Assembly (NCBI RefSeq): GCF_036959255.1
Contig: NZ_JAWMTI010000004.1
Span: forward strand, 124,001-188,000
Source of the DNA: Olivibacter sp036959255
Lineage (GTDB): Bacteria; Bacteroidota; Bacteroidia; Sphingobacteriales; Sphingobacteriaceae
Reading direction: 5' to 3'
DNA length: 64,000 bases
The notes under the pieces are model-generated. The model had not been told where the DNA came from and did not search any database. It saw only the letters and a list, made by a program, of their open reading frames with translations. The translations under genes and the position numbers were made by a program. Below are positions 1-9,236 of the stretch, piece by piece; the first letter of the stretch is position 1, and each line of letters starts with the position of its first letter.

Positions 1-1
1 G

Positions 2-916
2 GAAGGGTTTATGGAGGGAATGGCGGGCGATTGGGTTTTTATTGATTGGGCAGAAAATCTGAGTAAAAAAGGGGCGCTTAGCTTTGAACAGCTTTTGTTC
101 TGTCGTAGTTTAGAAACCATGGCCTTATGTGCGGACATATTGGGTGATAATGGTGCTTCCAAGTACCGGACAGAAGCAGAACAGCTAAAAACTAAAATTT
201 TCGCACAATATTGGAATTCAAACAAGAACGCTTTTGTGCATAGTAGCATAGACGGTATAGCGGGTGATCATGTTACGCGTTATACCAATATGTTTGCTAT
301 ATTCTTCGACTACCTTACACCAGAACAAAAAGAAGGTGTTAAAACACATGTACTATTAAATCGATCCGTACCGAAGATCACGACCCCTTATATGCGTTTT
401 TATGAATTGGAGGCACTCTGTGCTATGGGCGAACAAGATTATGTGCTAAAGGAGATGAAGAATTATTGGGGCGGAATGTTGCGTTTAGGGGCCACCTCCT
501 TTTGGGAAGAATTCAATCCCGAAAAGAAAGGAGCGGAGCATTATGCCATGTATGGTCGTCCTTTTGGAAAAAGCCTTTGCCACGCTTGGGGAGCCAGTCC
601 AATTTATCTACTTGGGAAATACTATTTAGGTGTGAAACCAACGGCGCCCGGCTATGCAAGTTTTCTGATTGAACCCAATTTAGGAGGCTTGGATTGGATG
701 GAGGGAAAAGTACCAACGCCAAACGGTCATATCGCCCTTTATTGTAGTAAAAAGGAAATAAAAGTAAAAGCGGCTACAGGAAAGGGTATCTTAAGAATAA
801 GAAGCAAGATAATGCCTTCCGGGAAGGGAGTAAAAGCGGTTGAGAAAAATAAAGGCCTATATGAAATTGAAATTCTAACGAATACGGATTATACCATAAG
901 TTATCAGATGCAATAA
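2..916 (+). CDS. Alpha-L-rhamnosidase, GH78-type, C-terminal part (5' end outside window)
   Basis: The reading frame is open from the first bases, so the gene is cut by the window edge and only about 304 C-terminal residues are visible. The motif GDWVFIDW near the start, and the run of helices that follows, look like the (alpha/alpha)6 barrel of GH78 alpha-L-rhamnosidases, which remove terminal rhamnose from plant glycans. The tail (GWMEGKVPTPNG-like region) fits the C-terminal beta-sandwich of the family. Other six-hairpin hydrolases are possible because the catalytic N-terminal half of the barrel is missing. The next gene, a GH2 enzyme on the same strand, supports a glycan-degradation role. 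Confidence 0.8.
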   Translation, partial: EGFMEGMAGDWVFIDWAENLSKKGALSFEQLLFCRSLETMALCADILGDNGASKYRTEAEQLKTKIFAQYWNSNKNAFVHSSIDGIAGDHVTRYTNMFAIFFDYLTPEQKEGVKTHVLLNRSVPKITTPYMRFYELEALCAMGEQDYVLKEMKNYWGGMLRLGATSFWEEFNPEKKGAEHYAMYGRPFGKSLCHAWGASPIYLLGKYYLGVKPTAPGYASFLIEPNLGGLDWMEGKVPTPNGHIALYCSKKEIKVKAATGKGILRIRSKIMPSGKGVKAVEKNKGLYEIEILTNTDYTISYQMQ

Positions 917-997
917 AGACCGCTTTAGGCCGTAAGTCGATAAATACAGATTATGGCTTCGTTCAGTTAAAGGCACGAACCGTTGATTTTTGAAAAT

Positions 998-1062
998 GTC
1001 GCCTCCAAAATTTATAGCTAGCACTGGGAAGCACTGCCGTTCCTATAAATTTTGAAGCGACG
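998..1062. repeat. Imperfect 20-bp inverted repeat in the 917-1201 intergenic gap
   Basis: The arms at 998-1017 and 1043-1062 both contain AAAATTTATAG or its complement, and match at about 18 of 20 bases around a 25-base loop. A second A/T hairpin (TTTTCTTTTTT...AAAAAAGAAAA around a GCGGG loop) follows at about 1072-1099. I see no gene in the gap. The second hairpin resembles the ends of the larger element at 16.06-16.51 kb and could be a short relative of it. Confidence 0.5.
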
Positions 1063-1201
1063 AGCTTTTTTTTTCTTTTTTGCGGGAAAAAAGAAAATAT
1101 CAGATGATAATATCCTATAATAGCTAGCCAATTTCTTATAGGAAAAGTAAGCTCCCTACTTTTATTTTTGATATTCACTAGCCAGTAAACTAGAACTAAC
1201 A

Positions 1202-4200
1202 GTGATTATAAGCAATCGTCATTTAAAAAGGAGTTTAGGAATTTTGATCTGGGGGATGCTTTCGACAAGCCTAAATGCCCAAACCGTGGACGGTCTACCA
1301 GCCAGTATACCACCTGTTCCGACTGTATATCAAGCTGAACCTTGGGAAGATCCATTGGTTACCAGTATCAATCGGGAGCCTGCACGTGCAACAGCCTATT
1401 CTTATGCCAGTGAAGCAGAGGCCTTAAAGGACGATCGGGAAAAATCGGGTAGAATGTTATCATTGAACGGCAAATGGGACTTTGCCTTTGCGATGAAACC
1501 ATCAGATGCTCCGGAGACCTTTTATCAGTCAAAAGTCAGCGGATGGGACACCATTCCGGTGCCTTCGAATTGGGAAATGAAGGGCTATGATATTCCTATT
1601 TACAAAAGTGCGGTTTATCCTTTTCGCCCCGTGGACCCACCAAGGATTCCAAAAGACTATAACGCGATTGGTTCTTATCAACGGACTTTTACAATCCCCC
1701 ATGATTGGAATAATTTAAATGTAACCCTTCATTTTGGTGGTGTGAGCTCCGCGTTTAACGTTTGGCTGAACGGGAAGTTTTTAGGCTACGGGGAGGACAG
1801 TTGTTTACCCTCTGAATTCAATATAACGCCTTACCTTCAAGCGGGTGAGAACGTATTGTCGGTTCAGGTAATCCGCTGGAGTGACGGCTCTTATTTAGAA
1901 GATCAGGACCATTGGCGGATGAGTGGTATTCAGCGGGAAGTGATGCTTTTGGCTGAACCAAACGTGCGTATAGCCGATTTTCATTGGCAAGCCAAACTCG
2001 ATAAGCACTATCAAGACGCGGTATTGAGTATCCGACCGCGTATAGAGAATTTAACGGGTGACTCGATCAATGGATATAGCCTACGCGCACAACTTTATGA
2101 CGCAGAAGGGAACCCTGTATTTGAAAAGGCATTGCAGCGTTCCGCAAACGAAATTGTTAACGAAATTTATCCAAGACTCGATAATGTAAAATTTGGTTTA
2201 TTGGAGACCACCGTTCGTCAACCTAAGAAATGGTCAGATGAAGAACCTAATCTATATCGCTTATTATTGACTTTATTAGATGATAAGGGAAATATACTCG
2301 AAGTGAAAACGTGTCGTGTAGGCTTCAGAAGCATTGAATTTGATCAGGATAGTGGAAAATTACGGATCAATGGTAAAGTTACTTACCTGTATGGCGTCAA
2401 CCGTCATGATGCACATCCTGAAAAAGGGAAGGCCTTATCAAGAGCGGATATTAAAAAGGATCTTCAATTAATTAAACAATTTAATTTTAATGCGATCCGA
2501 ACCAGCCATTATCCCAATGATCCCTATCTATATGATCTCTGCGATGAATATGGCATCTTCGTGATGGACGAAGCAAATTATGAAACCCACGGCCTTGGTG
2601 GGAAGTTAAGCAATGATCCACAATGGACACACGCATTTATGGAACGTACCAGCCGCATGGTCATGCGTGATAAAAATCATCCTTCCATTATTATTTGGAG
2701 CTTAGGGAATGAGGCAGGCCGAGGGCCAAATAATGCCGCAATGGCCGCATGGATTCATGATTTCGATATCACCCGTCCAATACATTACGAACCCGCCATG
2801 GGGAGTCCGAAAGAGGAAGGATATATCGATCCATCAGATCCGAGGTATTTAAAACCAAATGACCATGCACATCGCATCGGTAATCCAAAGGATCAATATT
2901 ATGTCGATATCATCAGTCGATTTTATCCGGGGATTTTTACGCCCGAACTATTGTTAAATCAGCAGAATGGCGATAAAAGACCCATTCTATTTGTCGAATA
3001 CGCCCATTCAATGGGTAATTCGACGGGTAATATGAAAGAGTTTTGGGATATTTTTAGAAGTCATCCTCGATTGATAGGTGGATTTATCTGGGAATTTAAA
3101 GACCACGGGTTAATCAAAAGAGATGAACTAGGGAAGCCTTACTTTGCTTATGGAGGGGATTTTGGCGAAAAAAGGCACGATGGTAACTTTTGCATAGATG
3201 GTATCGTTGCCTCCGATGGCCGACCGAAAGCGGCTATGTACGAATGTAAGCATGTATACCAAGGCCTTGAGACAAGGCTTATCGATACCAACAACGTGCG
3301 TATACAAATTACCAATCGCCATGCGGTACGTAATTTGAATGCGTATGATATTGTCCTCACTTTGTTAGGTGATGGTGAGACGCTCCTGACAAAAAAATTA
3401 GGGCGGTACTCATTGATAGCTGGAGCCGATACGATAGTCTCCCTTCAACCTTTTTTACCGAAGTTAAAAAGCAATGTAGAATATCTGCTCAATATCAGCT
3501 ATCAATTACCGGAGGAGAGGCCATGGGCAGCCAAAGGTTATGAGCTAGCAGCTGATCAATTACCGCTGACAGGTTTAAATAAGACGCCGACAACTTCTAG
3601 GCAGTTTGAACAAGTAAAAAGTCGATTAGATGAGGAACAGCTTGTCCTGCAAAATAAGCAGGGTATCGAGGTCCGGATCAGCAAGAAAAACGGGGCGCTT
3701 ATTTCTTATAAAAACAAGGGGAAAGAACAGATCGCTCAAGCTTTTTTACCCCATTTCACCCGGCCGCAAACTGACAACGACCGAAAAGGCTGGAAGCCTT
3801 CCAAACTTCTAAAGGTGTGGTACGAGGCAAAGCCCACTTTAACAGCATTATCAATAGATAGCACGCAAAAAGGACAGGTTGCGGTTACGAGCACCTATCA
3901 ATTGGTTAAGGATAGCGCTTCGGTACAGGTTAGCTATGTATTTAATGGAGATGGGGTATTAAAGGTAAATTATCAATTACAGGCATCGGATCAGCTTCCC
4001 AATTTACCCAAGATAGGAATGCAGGGCGGGATAAAACGAAACCTTGATCAGTTGACTTGGTACGGGAGAGGACCTCTTGAAAATTACGTAGATCGGCGAT
4101 CCGGTTTTGCCGTCGGTCTTTACCATGCGCCGCTCGAAACCTTTATGGAACCTTACGTATATCCACAGGAAAACGCGAATCGTAGCGACGTTCGTTGGAT

Positions 4201-4516
4201 GCGTCTGGCAAATGTGCAAAATGAAGGCTTGCTGGTGGTTGCAGATAGTTTACTCAGCATGAGCGCGTGGCCCTATACGGAAGAAGAAATAATCACCGCC
4301 AAGCACCATCATTTATTAAAAGATGCAGGTTATATTACGCTGAATATCGACCTGATACAAATGGGCGTTGGCGGTAACGACTCCTGGTCGACCGTTTCAC
4401 AACCTCTACCACAATATCAAGTACCTGCAAAAAATTACCGTTACAGTTTTTATCTCCTGCCAATCAACGAGGATATAACCAAAAAGGCAGATGCGATCAA
4501 AGCGATTAGATTCTAG
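1202..4516 (+). CDS. GH2 beta-galactosidase (LacZ-like), exported
   Basis: A 1104-residue protein with a signal peptide ending near residue 26 (LNAQ). Domains follow LacZ order: sugar-binding jelly roll (about 90-250), GH2 immunoglobulin-like domain (about 250-375), TIM barrel (about 380-680), a middle domain and a C-terminal Bgal_small_N domain (WYGRGPLENY near 955). The acid/base Glu is E504 in SLGNEAG and the nucleophile is E599 in FVEYAHSMGNS, aligned with E461 and E537 of E. coli LacZ. It should hydrolyse terminal beta-galactose in the periplasm. The start is GTG; no ATG lies upstream in frame, and the next ATG would cut into the signal peptide. The neighbours suggest rhamnogalacturonan or arabinogalactan side chains as substrate. 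Confidence 0.93.
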   Translation: MIISNRHLKRSLGILIWGMLSTSLNAQTVDGLPASIPPVPTVYQAEPWEDPLVTSINREPARATAYSYASEAEALKDDREKSGRMLSLNGKWDFAFAMKPSDAPETFYQSKVSGWDTIPVPSNWEMKGYDIPIYKSAVYPFRPVDPPRIPKDYNAIGSYQRTFTIPHDWNNLNVTLHFGGVSSAFNVWLNGKFLGYGEDSCLPSEFNITPYLQAGENVLSVQVIRWSDGSYLEDQDHWRMSGIQREVMLLAEPNVRIADFHWQAKLDKHYQDAVLSIRPRIENLTGDSINGYSLRAQLYDAEGNPVFEKALQRSANEIVNEIYPRLDNVKFGLLETTVRQPKKWSDEEPNLYRLLLTLLDDKGNILEVKTCRVGFRSIEFDQDSGKLRINGKVTYLYGVNRHDAHPEKGKALSRADIKKDLQLIKQFNFNAIRTSHYPNDPYLYDLCDEYGIFVMDEANYETHGLGGKLSNDPQWTHAFMERTSRMVMRDKNHPSIIIWSLGNEAGRGPNNAAMAAWIHDFDITRPIHYEPAMGSPKEEGYIDPSDPRYLKPNDHAHRIGNPKDQYYVDIISRFYPGIFTPELLLNQQNGDKRPILFVEYAHSMGNSTGNMKEFWDIFRSHPRLIGGFIWEFKDHGLIKRDELGKPYFAYGGDFGEKRHDGNFCIDGIVASDGRPKAAMYECKHVYQGLETRLIDTNNVRIQITNRHAVRNLNAYDIVLTLLGDGETLLTKKLGRYSLIAGADTIVSLQPFLPKLKSNVEYLLNISYQLPEERPWAAKGYELAADQLPLTGLNKTPTTSRQFEQVKSRLDEEQLVLQNKQGIEVRISKKNGALISYKNKGKEQIAQAFLPHFTRPQTDNDRKGWKPSKLLKVWYEAKPTLTALSIDSTQKGQVAVTSTYQLVKDSASVQVSYVFNGDGVLKVNYQLQASDQLPNLPKIGMQGGIKRNLDQLTWYGRGPLENYVDRRSGFAVGLYHAPLETFMEPYVYPQENANRSDVRWMRLANVQNEGLLVVADSLLSMSAWPYTEEEIITAKHHHLLKDAGYITLNIDLIQMGVGGNDSWSTVSQPLPQYQVPAKNYRYSFYLLPINEDITKKADAIKAIRF

Positions 4517-4550
4517 CTTAATACAAAGGGGCGTTTAAATTAAATTAAGA

Positions 4551-5702
4551 ATGAAACAAATCGAACTGAAAGGAATCACGTGGAACCACAGTAGAGGAAT
4601 CACACCCATGGCTGCTACAGCACAGCGATTTAGCGAAATGCATCCGGGTATCGAAATAAAATGGGAAAAACGCTCCCTACAGGCCTTTGCCGACTTCTCG
4701 GTTCAGGAGCTGGCAGAACGATACGATCTACTGGTCATTGATCACCCTTGGGCAGGTTTCGCCGCCAAAACGAAGAGTATTTTACCTTTGGACGACTATT
4801 TGCCCGCTCCATTCCTGAAAGATCTGGAAGAAAATAGTGTGGGCCATTCCCATAGAAGTTATCAATTTGATGGTCACCAATGGGCTTTAGCCATTGATGC
4901 GGCGACACCCGTTGCATCCAGTCGACCCGATTTATTAAGAAAACATAATTTCCTGCTCCCGTCTACCTACGCGCAATTATTGGATATTGCCGATCGTGGC
5001 CTGGTAGCTTTTGCCCTGATACCGATTGACACGCTCATGAGTTTTTACATGTTTTGCTGTTCTTTGGGAGAAGCACCCTGTCAGACGGAAGAACATGTCG
5101 TTAGTGAGGCCGTAGGGATCCACGCCTTGCAACTTTTTAAACAGTTGGTAAATAAAGTACACGAACGGTTTCATCATTTCAATCCCATTCAGGTATATGA
5201 GTACATGACGAATACGGATGAGATCGCCTATTGCCCCTTTGCCTATGGATACTCCAACTATGCCCGTCACGGCTACGCTCACCGTGTATTAGATTTTCAC
5301 GACCTGGTTAGCTTGGACGGAACGGAAAACATGCAGAGCACCCTAGGTGGTACAGGCTTGGCAATATCTGCTAAGTGTGCCCACTTAGAAGAGGCCATGA
5401 GTTATGCGCGTTATGTGGCATCTCCGGCCTGTCAACTGGGTTTGTACTTCGATAATGGCGGACAACCCGGACATTTAAAAGCATGGCAAGCGGTGCATAC
5501 CAACAAGTTGAGCGGCAACTACTTTTATAACACACTACCGGCACTGCAACGAGCCTTTCTCCGTCCGCGTTACCACGGACATATGTTCTTTCAAGATCAC
5601 GCAGGGGATGTAGTGCGGGATTTCATGATAAAAGGTGGAAGAGAACAGGTCGTATTGCAAAAACTGAATGAACTTTATCAAGCGTCTAAAGAATTGGTAT
5701 AA
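4551..5702 (+). CDS. Solute-binding-protein-like protein 1, no signal peptide
   Basis: A 383-residue protein that reads like an ABC-transporter solute-binding protein of the sugar-binding type (phrases such as RFSEMHPGIEIKWEKR and YDLLVIDHPW near the N-terminus). It starts directly with the mature-like strand (MKQIELKGITWNH) and has no signal peptide or lipobox, so it should stay in the cytoplasm. No ABC permease or ATPase gene is present in the operon. The stop codon abuts the ATG of the next gene (TAAATG), so translation is probably coupled. The role is unknown; a cytoplasmic ligand sensor or a repurposed fold are options. The family assignment rests on overall sequence character. Confidence 0.75.
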   Translation: MKQIELKGITWNHSRGITPMAATAQRFSEMHPGIEIKWEKRSLQAFADFSVQELAERYDLLVIDHPWAGFAAKTKSILPLDDYLPAPFLKDLEENSVGHSHRSYQFDGHQWALAIDAATPVASSRPDLLRKHNFLLPSTYAQLLDIADRGLVAFALIPIDTLMSFYMFCCSLGEAPCQTEEHVVSEAVGIHALQLFKQLVNKVHERFHHFNPIQVYEYMTNTDEIAYCPFAYGYSNYARHGYAHRVLDFHDLVSLDGTENMQSTLGGTGLAISAKCAHLEEAMSYARYVASPACQLGLYFDNGGQPGHLKAWQAVHTNKLSGNYFYNTLPALQRAFLRPRYHGHMFFQDHAGDVVRDFMIKGGREQVVLQKLNELYQASKELV

Positions 5703-6851
5703 ATGAAACCATTAGAAGGAATACTCGTATTGGAGTTCGCCCAATTTATGGCAGGGCCAACTGCTGGATTAAAATTAGCGGATTTAGGCGCACGCGTTAT
5801 TAAGATTGAAAGACCTGATAAAGGGGAAGCAGGGCGACAGATAGCGATCAAGAATTTATTTATTGACGGAGATAGTTTGGTTTTTCATACGATAAATCGA
5901 AACAAGGAATCATATGCTGCTGATTTAAAAAAAACGGAGGATCTTCAAAAGGTAAAACAGCTGATTGCTAAAGCAGATGTCATGACGCATAATTTTCGGC
6001 CAGGCGTAATGGAGAAAATAGGACTAACTTATGAAGATGTCTGTAAGATTAACCCCCGAATTGTTTATGGCCTAGTAACGGGCTATGGAAACAAGGGCCC
6101 TTGGGCCCATAAACCCGGTCAGGATTTGCTGATACAGGCTATTTCGGGCCTCAGTTGGTTATCTGGCACAAAAAATGATGGTCCGGTGCCTTTTGGCTTA
6201 GCGGTGGCAGACATGGCCTGCGGAGCTCATTTAACACAAGGTATCTTGGCGGCCTTATTAAAACGCAATAAAACAGGGAAGAGTGTGTTGGTAGAAGTAA
6301 GCCTATTAGAATCGATTTTGGACTTGCAGTTTGAATTATTGACTACTTTCCTGAATGATGGGAAGCAGTTACCGAAGCGTAGTACGGTACGTGGTAGCGG
6401 ACATGCCTATTTAAGCGCTCCCTATGGTATTTACCAAACAAGTGATGGCTACCTGACACTCGCCATGGGAGATTTAATGAAAATAGGAAAGAGTATCGGT
6501 TGCGACTTAACGCTGTATCAAGATAAAGCTACCTGGTTTGAAAAACGAGACGAAATAATCAAGAAACTAGGTGCATATTTTCTCCAAAATAGTACAGCAT
6601 ATTGGTGTGTCCGTCTCGAAAAGGAAGGGATTTGGTGTTCCTCAGTTCTGAATTACCGTCAGGCATTAGATCACGAGGCTTTCCGCGTTTTAAAGATGAC
6701 CCAAGCAGTCACATTGTCCAATGGAAGACAGCTGATCACGACAAGGAGCCCTATAGAGATCAATAAGCAAAAATTATATGCGACGAAAGCCGCACCGAAA
6801 GTTGGAGAGGATACACATCGAATTGAATACGAATTTAACATAACACGATGA
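5703..6851 (+). CDS. CaiB/BaiF family III CoA-transferase, first copy
   Basis: A 382-residue family III CoA-transferase, full length for the family. The N-terminus shows the typical LVLEFAQFMAGPTAG and LADLGARVIKIE segments, and D170 in VADMACG aligns with the catalytic Asp169 of formyl-CoA transferase, which carries the acyl-anhydride intermediate. The enzyme moves CoA between carboxylic acids in the cytoplasm; the substrate is not predictable. It starts directly after the stop of the preceding gene and overlaps the second copy by the sequence ATGA. The two copies are clearly paralogous, so they could form a heteromer, as known for succinyl-CoA:malate CoA-transferase SmtAB. Confidence 0.92.
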   Translation: MKPLEGILVLEFAQFMAGPTAGLKLADLGARVIKIERPDKGEAGRQIAIKNLFIDGDSLVFHTINRNKESYAADLKKTEDLQKVKQLIAKADVMTHNFRPGVMEKIGLTYEDVCKINPRIVYGLVTGYGNKGPWAHKPGQDLLIQAISGLSWLSGTKNDGPVPFGLAVADMACGAHLTQGILAALLKRNKTGKSVLVEVSLLESILDLQFELLTTFLNDGKQLPKRSTVRGSGHAYLSAPYGIYQTSDGYLTLAMGDLMKIGKSIGCDLTLYQDKATWFEKRDEIIKKLGAYFLQNSTAYWCVRLEKEGIWCSSVLNYRQALDHEAFRVLKMTQAVTLSNGRQLITTRSPIEINKQKLYATKAAPKVGEDTHRIEYEFNITR

Positions 6852-8011
6852 TGAAACCGCTGACAGATTATTTAGTGCTTGATTTCAGTCAATTTTTATC
6901 GGGTCCATCGGCGAGTTTGCGTTTAGCCGATTTGGGTGCGCGTGTTATCAAGGTTGAAAAGCCGGTAAGCGGTGATATTTGCAGAAGCCTTTATACATCG
7001 GACCTGATAATGAATGGCGAATCTTCAGTTTTTCATGCGATTAATCGCAATAAGGAGAGTTTGTCTGCTGATTTAAAAAATCCGAACGACGTCAGCCTAT
7101 TAAAAAAAATACTAAAGAAAGCGGATGTTATGATTCACAACTTCCGTCCAGGTGTGATGGAACGATTAGGTTTTGGTTTTGACGAAGTTATCAAGATCAA
7201 TCCACAAATTGTATATGGAGAAATATCAGGTTACGGAAATGAAGGACCTTGGAAAGACAGACCAGGACAAGATTTACTGTTACAGTCGCTCACCGGATTA
7301 ACGTGGTTAAATGGAAATGCCGATGATGGCCCTGTACCCATGGGTTTGTCTATTGTTGATATGCTAGCTGGAGCGAATTTGGTTCAGGGCTTGCTGGCCT
7401 GTTTAATTCAGCGATCACGGACAAGACAAGCAGCTCTTGTGCAGGTCAGCATGATCGATTCCGCCTATGATTTTCAGTTTGAGGCCATCACCACTTTTTA
7501 CCGAGATGGGGGTGCATTACCGCAGCGGACCAACGTGAATAATGCACATGCTTATTTGGGGGCACCCTATGGGGTTTATCAAACCGCTGACGGTTATATA
7601 GCCTTGGCGATGGGCTTAATACCTACTTTGGGCAAGTTGTTAAAATGCCCTAATCTGGAAAACTATCCGCTGGTATCTGACGCATTCGATAAACGCGACG
7701 AAATAAAGCAGGTGATTGCTGAACATCTAAAAAAAGGTACCACCCAACAATGGTTGGATATATTGGAACCTGCGGATATATGGTGTGCCGATGTATTGAC
7801 CTGGGATCGGCTTGTAGCGCACGCCGGTTTTCAGGCCTTAAATATGATACAAAATGTCACGATGCGTGACGGCTATACCTATCAAACCACGCGGTGTCCG
7901 ATCCGAATTGACGGTGAATATTTGACTGCTTCTAGTGGCTCACCTATGCTTGGTCAGGATAATGAGGCCATTTGGAAAGAATTTGAAAAGGAGACAGGCG
8001 ATGAAGAATAG
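6848..8011 (+). CDS. CaiB/BaiF family III CoA-transferase, second copy
   Basis: A 387-residue paralogue of the preceding gene. Its N-terminus (MKPLTDYLVLDFSQFLSGPSA) aligns residue by residue with the first copy if translation begins at the second ATG, position 6851. The first ATG at 6848 overlaps the upstream stop as ATGA. The catalytic Asp is D171 (SIVDMLAG), so this copy should be active too. Key glycines and the GPVPMGL segment before the Asp are conserved. Substrate unknown; the adjacent MaoC hydratase suggests a hydroxyacyl- or enoyl-CoA. Confidence 0.92.
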   Translation: MMKPLTDYLVLDFSQFLSGPSASLRLADLGARVIKVEKPVSGDICRSLYTSDLIMNGESSVFHAINRNKESLSADLKNPNDVSLLKKILKKADVMIHNFRPGVMERLGFGFDEVIKINPQIVYGEISGYGNEGPWKDRPGQDLLLQSLTGLTWLNGNADDGPVPMGLSIVDMLAGANLVQGLLACLIQRSRTRQAALVQVSMIDSAYDFQFEAITTFYRDGGALPQRTNVNNAHAYLGAPYGVYQTADGYIALAMGLIPTLGKLLKCPNLENYPLVSDAFDKRDEIKQVIAEHLKKGTTQQWLDILEPADIWCADVLTWDRLVAHAGFQALNMIQNVTMRDGYTYQTTRCPIRIDGEYLTASSGSPMLGQDNEAIWKEFEKETGDEE

Positions 8012-9236
8012 AACCTTACGCATAGCCGTCAGAAAGTTCGAACCTTTTGAAAAAGCAATGAAACATGCTTGGGAGGTCTTCTGTAAAAGTATGAATTGCC
8101 CCATAACCGTCGAACTGGTGGCAATGGATTTGCATGAGCTTTACGAAGAAACCATTCGTAAACAAGGCTTGAAAAAAGGGATTTGGGATATTGCGCATAT
8201 CAATACAGATTGGATATGTGAGGCTTACGAACGTGAAGCTTTATATGATTTGACTCCATGGCTTGAGGAAAATCCACCTGAAGATTATCCTAAAGGATGG
8301 AGCCCGTCCCTTCTTGCGATGCAAAATTTTGATCATCGGATAATGGGGTTACCTTTTCACGACGGACCTGAATGCCTAATTTATCGGAAAGACCTATTTG
8401 AATTGGAAGCAAATAAATTGGCTTTCTATAGTCAGTTTAGAAGAGAATTGACCGTCCCGCAGACATGGGATGAATATGTCGAGGTCGCTCGGTTTTTTCA
8501 TCGACCGGCTGAGAAATTATTTGGAACCGTGATGGGGATATATGCTGATGGACATAATGCCGTGTTTGATTTTTGCCTACAATTGTGGAGTAGGCAGGGG
8601 AATTTAGTGGATGAAGATGGAAGAATCCAATTAAATACATCCGAGGCGAAAGACGCCTTACATTTTTATAAAACACTGGTCAAACAGTCGGGATGTATTC
8701 ATCCCAATTCCTTCCAATACGAATCGGTACAAGCCGGTGAAGCCTTTGCACGTGGGGAAGCGGCCATGATGGTTAATTGGTTTGGTTTTGCCACAGTTTG
8801 TGAAGTAGAAGAAGCGAGTAAGTTAAAAGGGAAAATTGACATCGCACCCGTACCCGCAGGAAATAATGGGCAGGGGACTTCCTTGAATGTTTACTGGCTC
8901 TATACCGTTGGGTCGGGTAGTCAGCACGCATCCCTGGCCTATGATTTTATTCGTTTTGCGATGAGTAAGGAAATGGATAAGCAGCTTACACTAACAGGTG
9001 GGATAGGATGCCGTTTATCAACCTGGAACGATCCCCTTATTAATCACCTCATTCCCTATTACCATAAGCTTGAGAAATTGCATGAACGCTCCCATACCTT
9101 GCCCCGGAAAAAGAACTGGGCCACTATTGCAACCAGAATTGATCAGTTGATACAGGACGTTCTTGCGGAAAAAGGCACGATCACGGAATTATTGATGCAA
9201 GCGCAAGTGGATATTAATCAATTAGATAATGAATAA
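8001..9236 (+). CDS. Solute-binding-protein-like protein 2, no signal peptide
   Basis: A 411-residue protein of the extracellular solute-binding (family 1) type; segments IWDIAHINTDW, MGLPFHDGPECLIYRKDLFE and GEAAMMVNWFG follow the usual order of that fold. The open frame extends up to 7935, but ATG 8001 is preferred: it has a good ribosome-binding site (AAGGAG eight bases upstream) and overlaps the previous gene by only 11 bases. The N-terminus MKNRTLRIAVRKFEP is not a signal peptide. It overlaps the oxidoreductase gene downstream by eight bases. With no permease nearby, a classical transport role looks unlikely. Confidence 0.78.
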   Translation: MKNRTLRIAVRKFEPFEKAMKHAWEVFCKSMNCPITVELVAMDLHELYEETIRKQGLKKGIWDIAHINTDWICEAYEREALYDLTPWLEENPPEDYPKGWSPSLLAMQNFDHRIMGLPFHDGPECLIYRKDLFELEANKLAFYSQFRRELTVPQTWDEYVEVARFFHRPAEKLFGTVMGIYADGHNAVFDFCLQLWSRQGNLVDEDGRIQLNTSEAKDALHFYKTLVKQSGCIHPNSFQYESVQAGEAFARGEAAMMVNWFGFATVCEVEEASKLKGKIDIAPVPAGNNGQGTSLNVYWLYTVGSGSQHASLAYDFIRFAMSKEMDKQLTLTGGIGCRLSTWNDPLINHLIPYYHKLEKLHERSHTLPRKKNWATIATRIDQLIQDVLAEKGTITELLMQAQVDINQLDNE

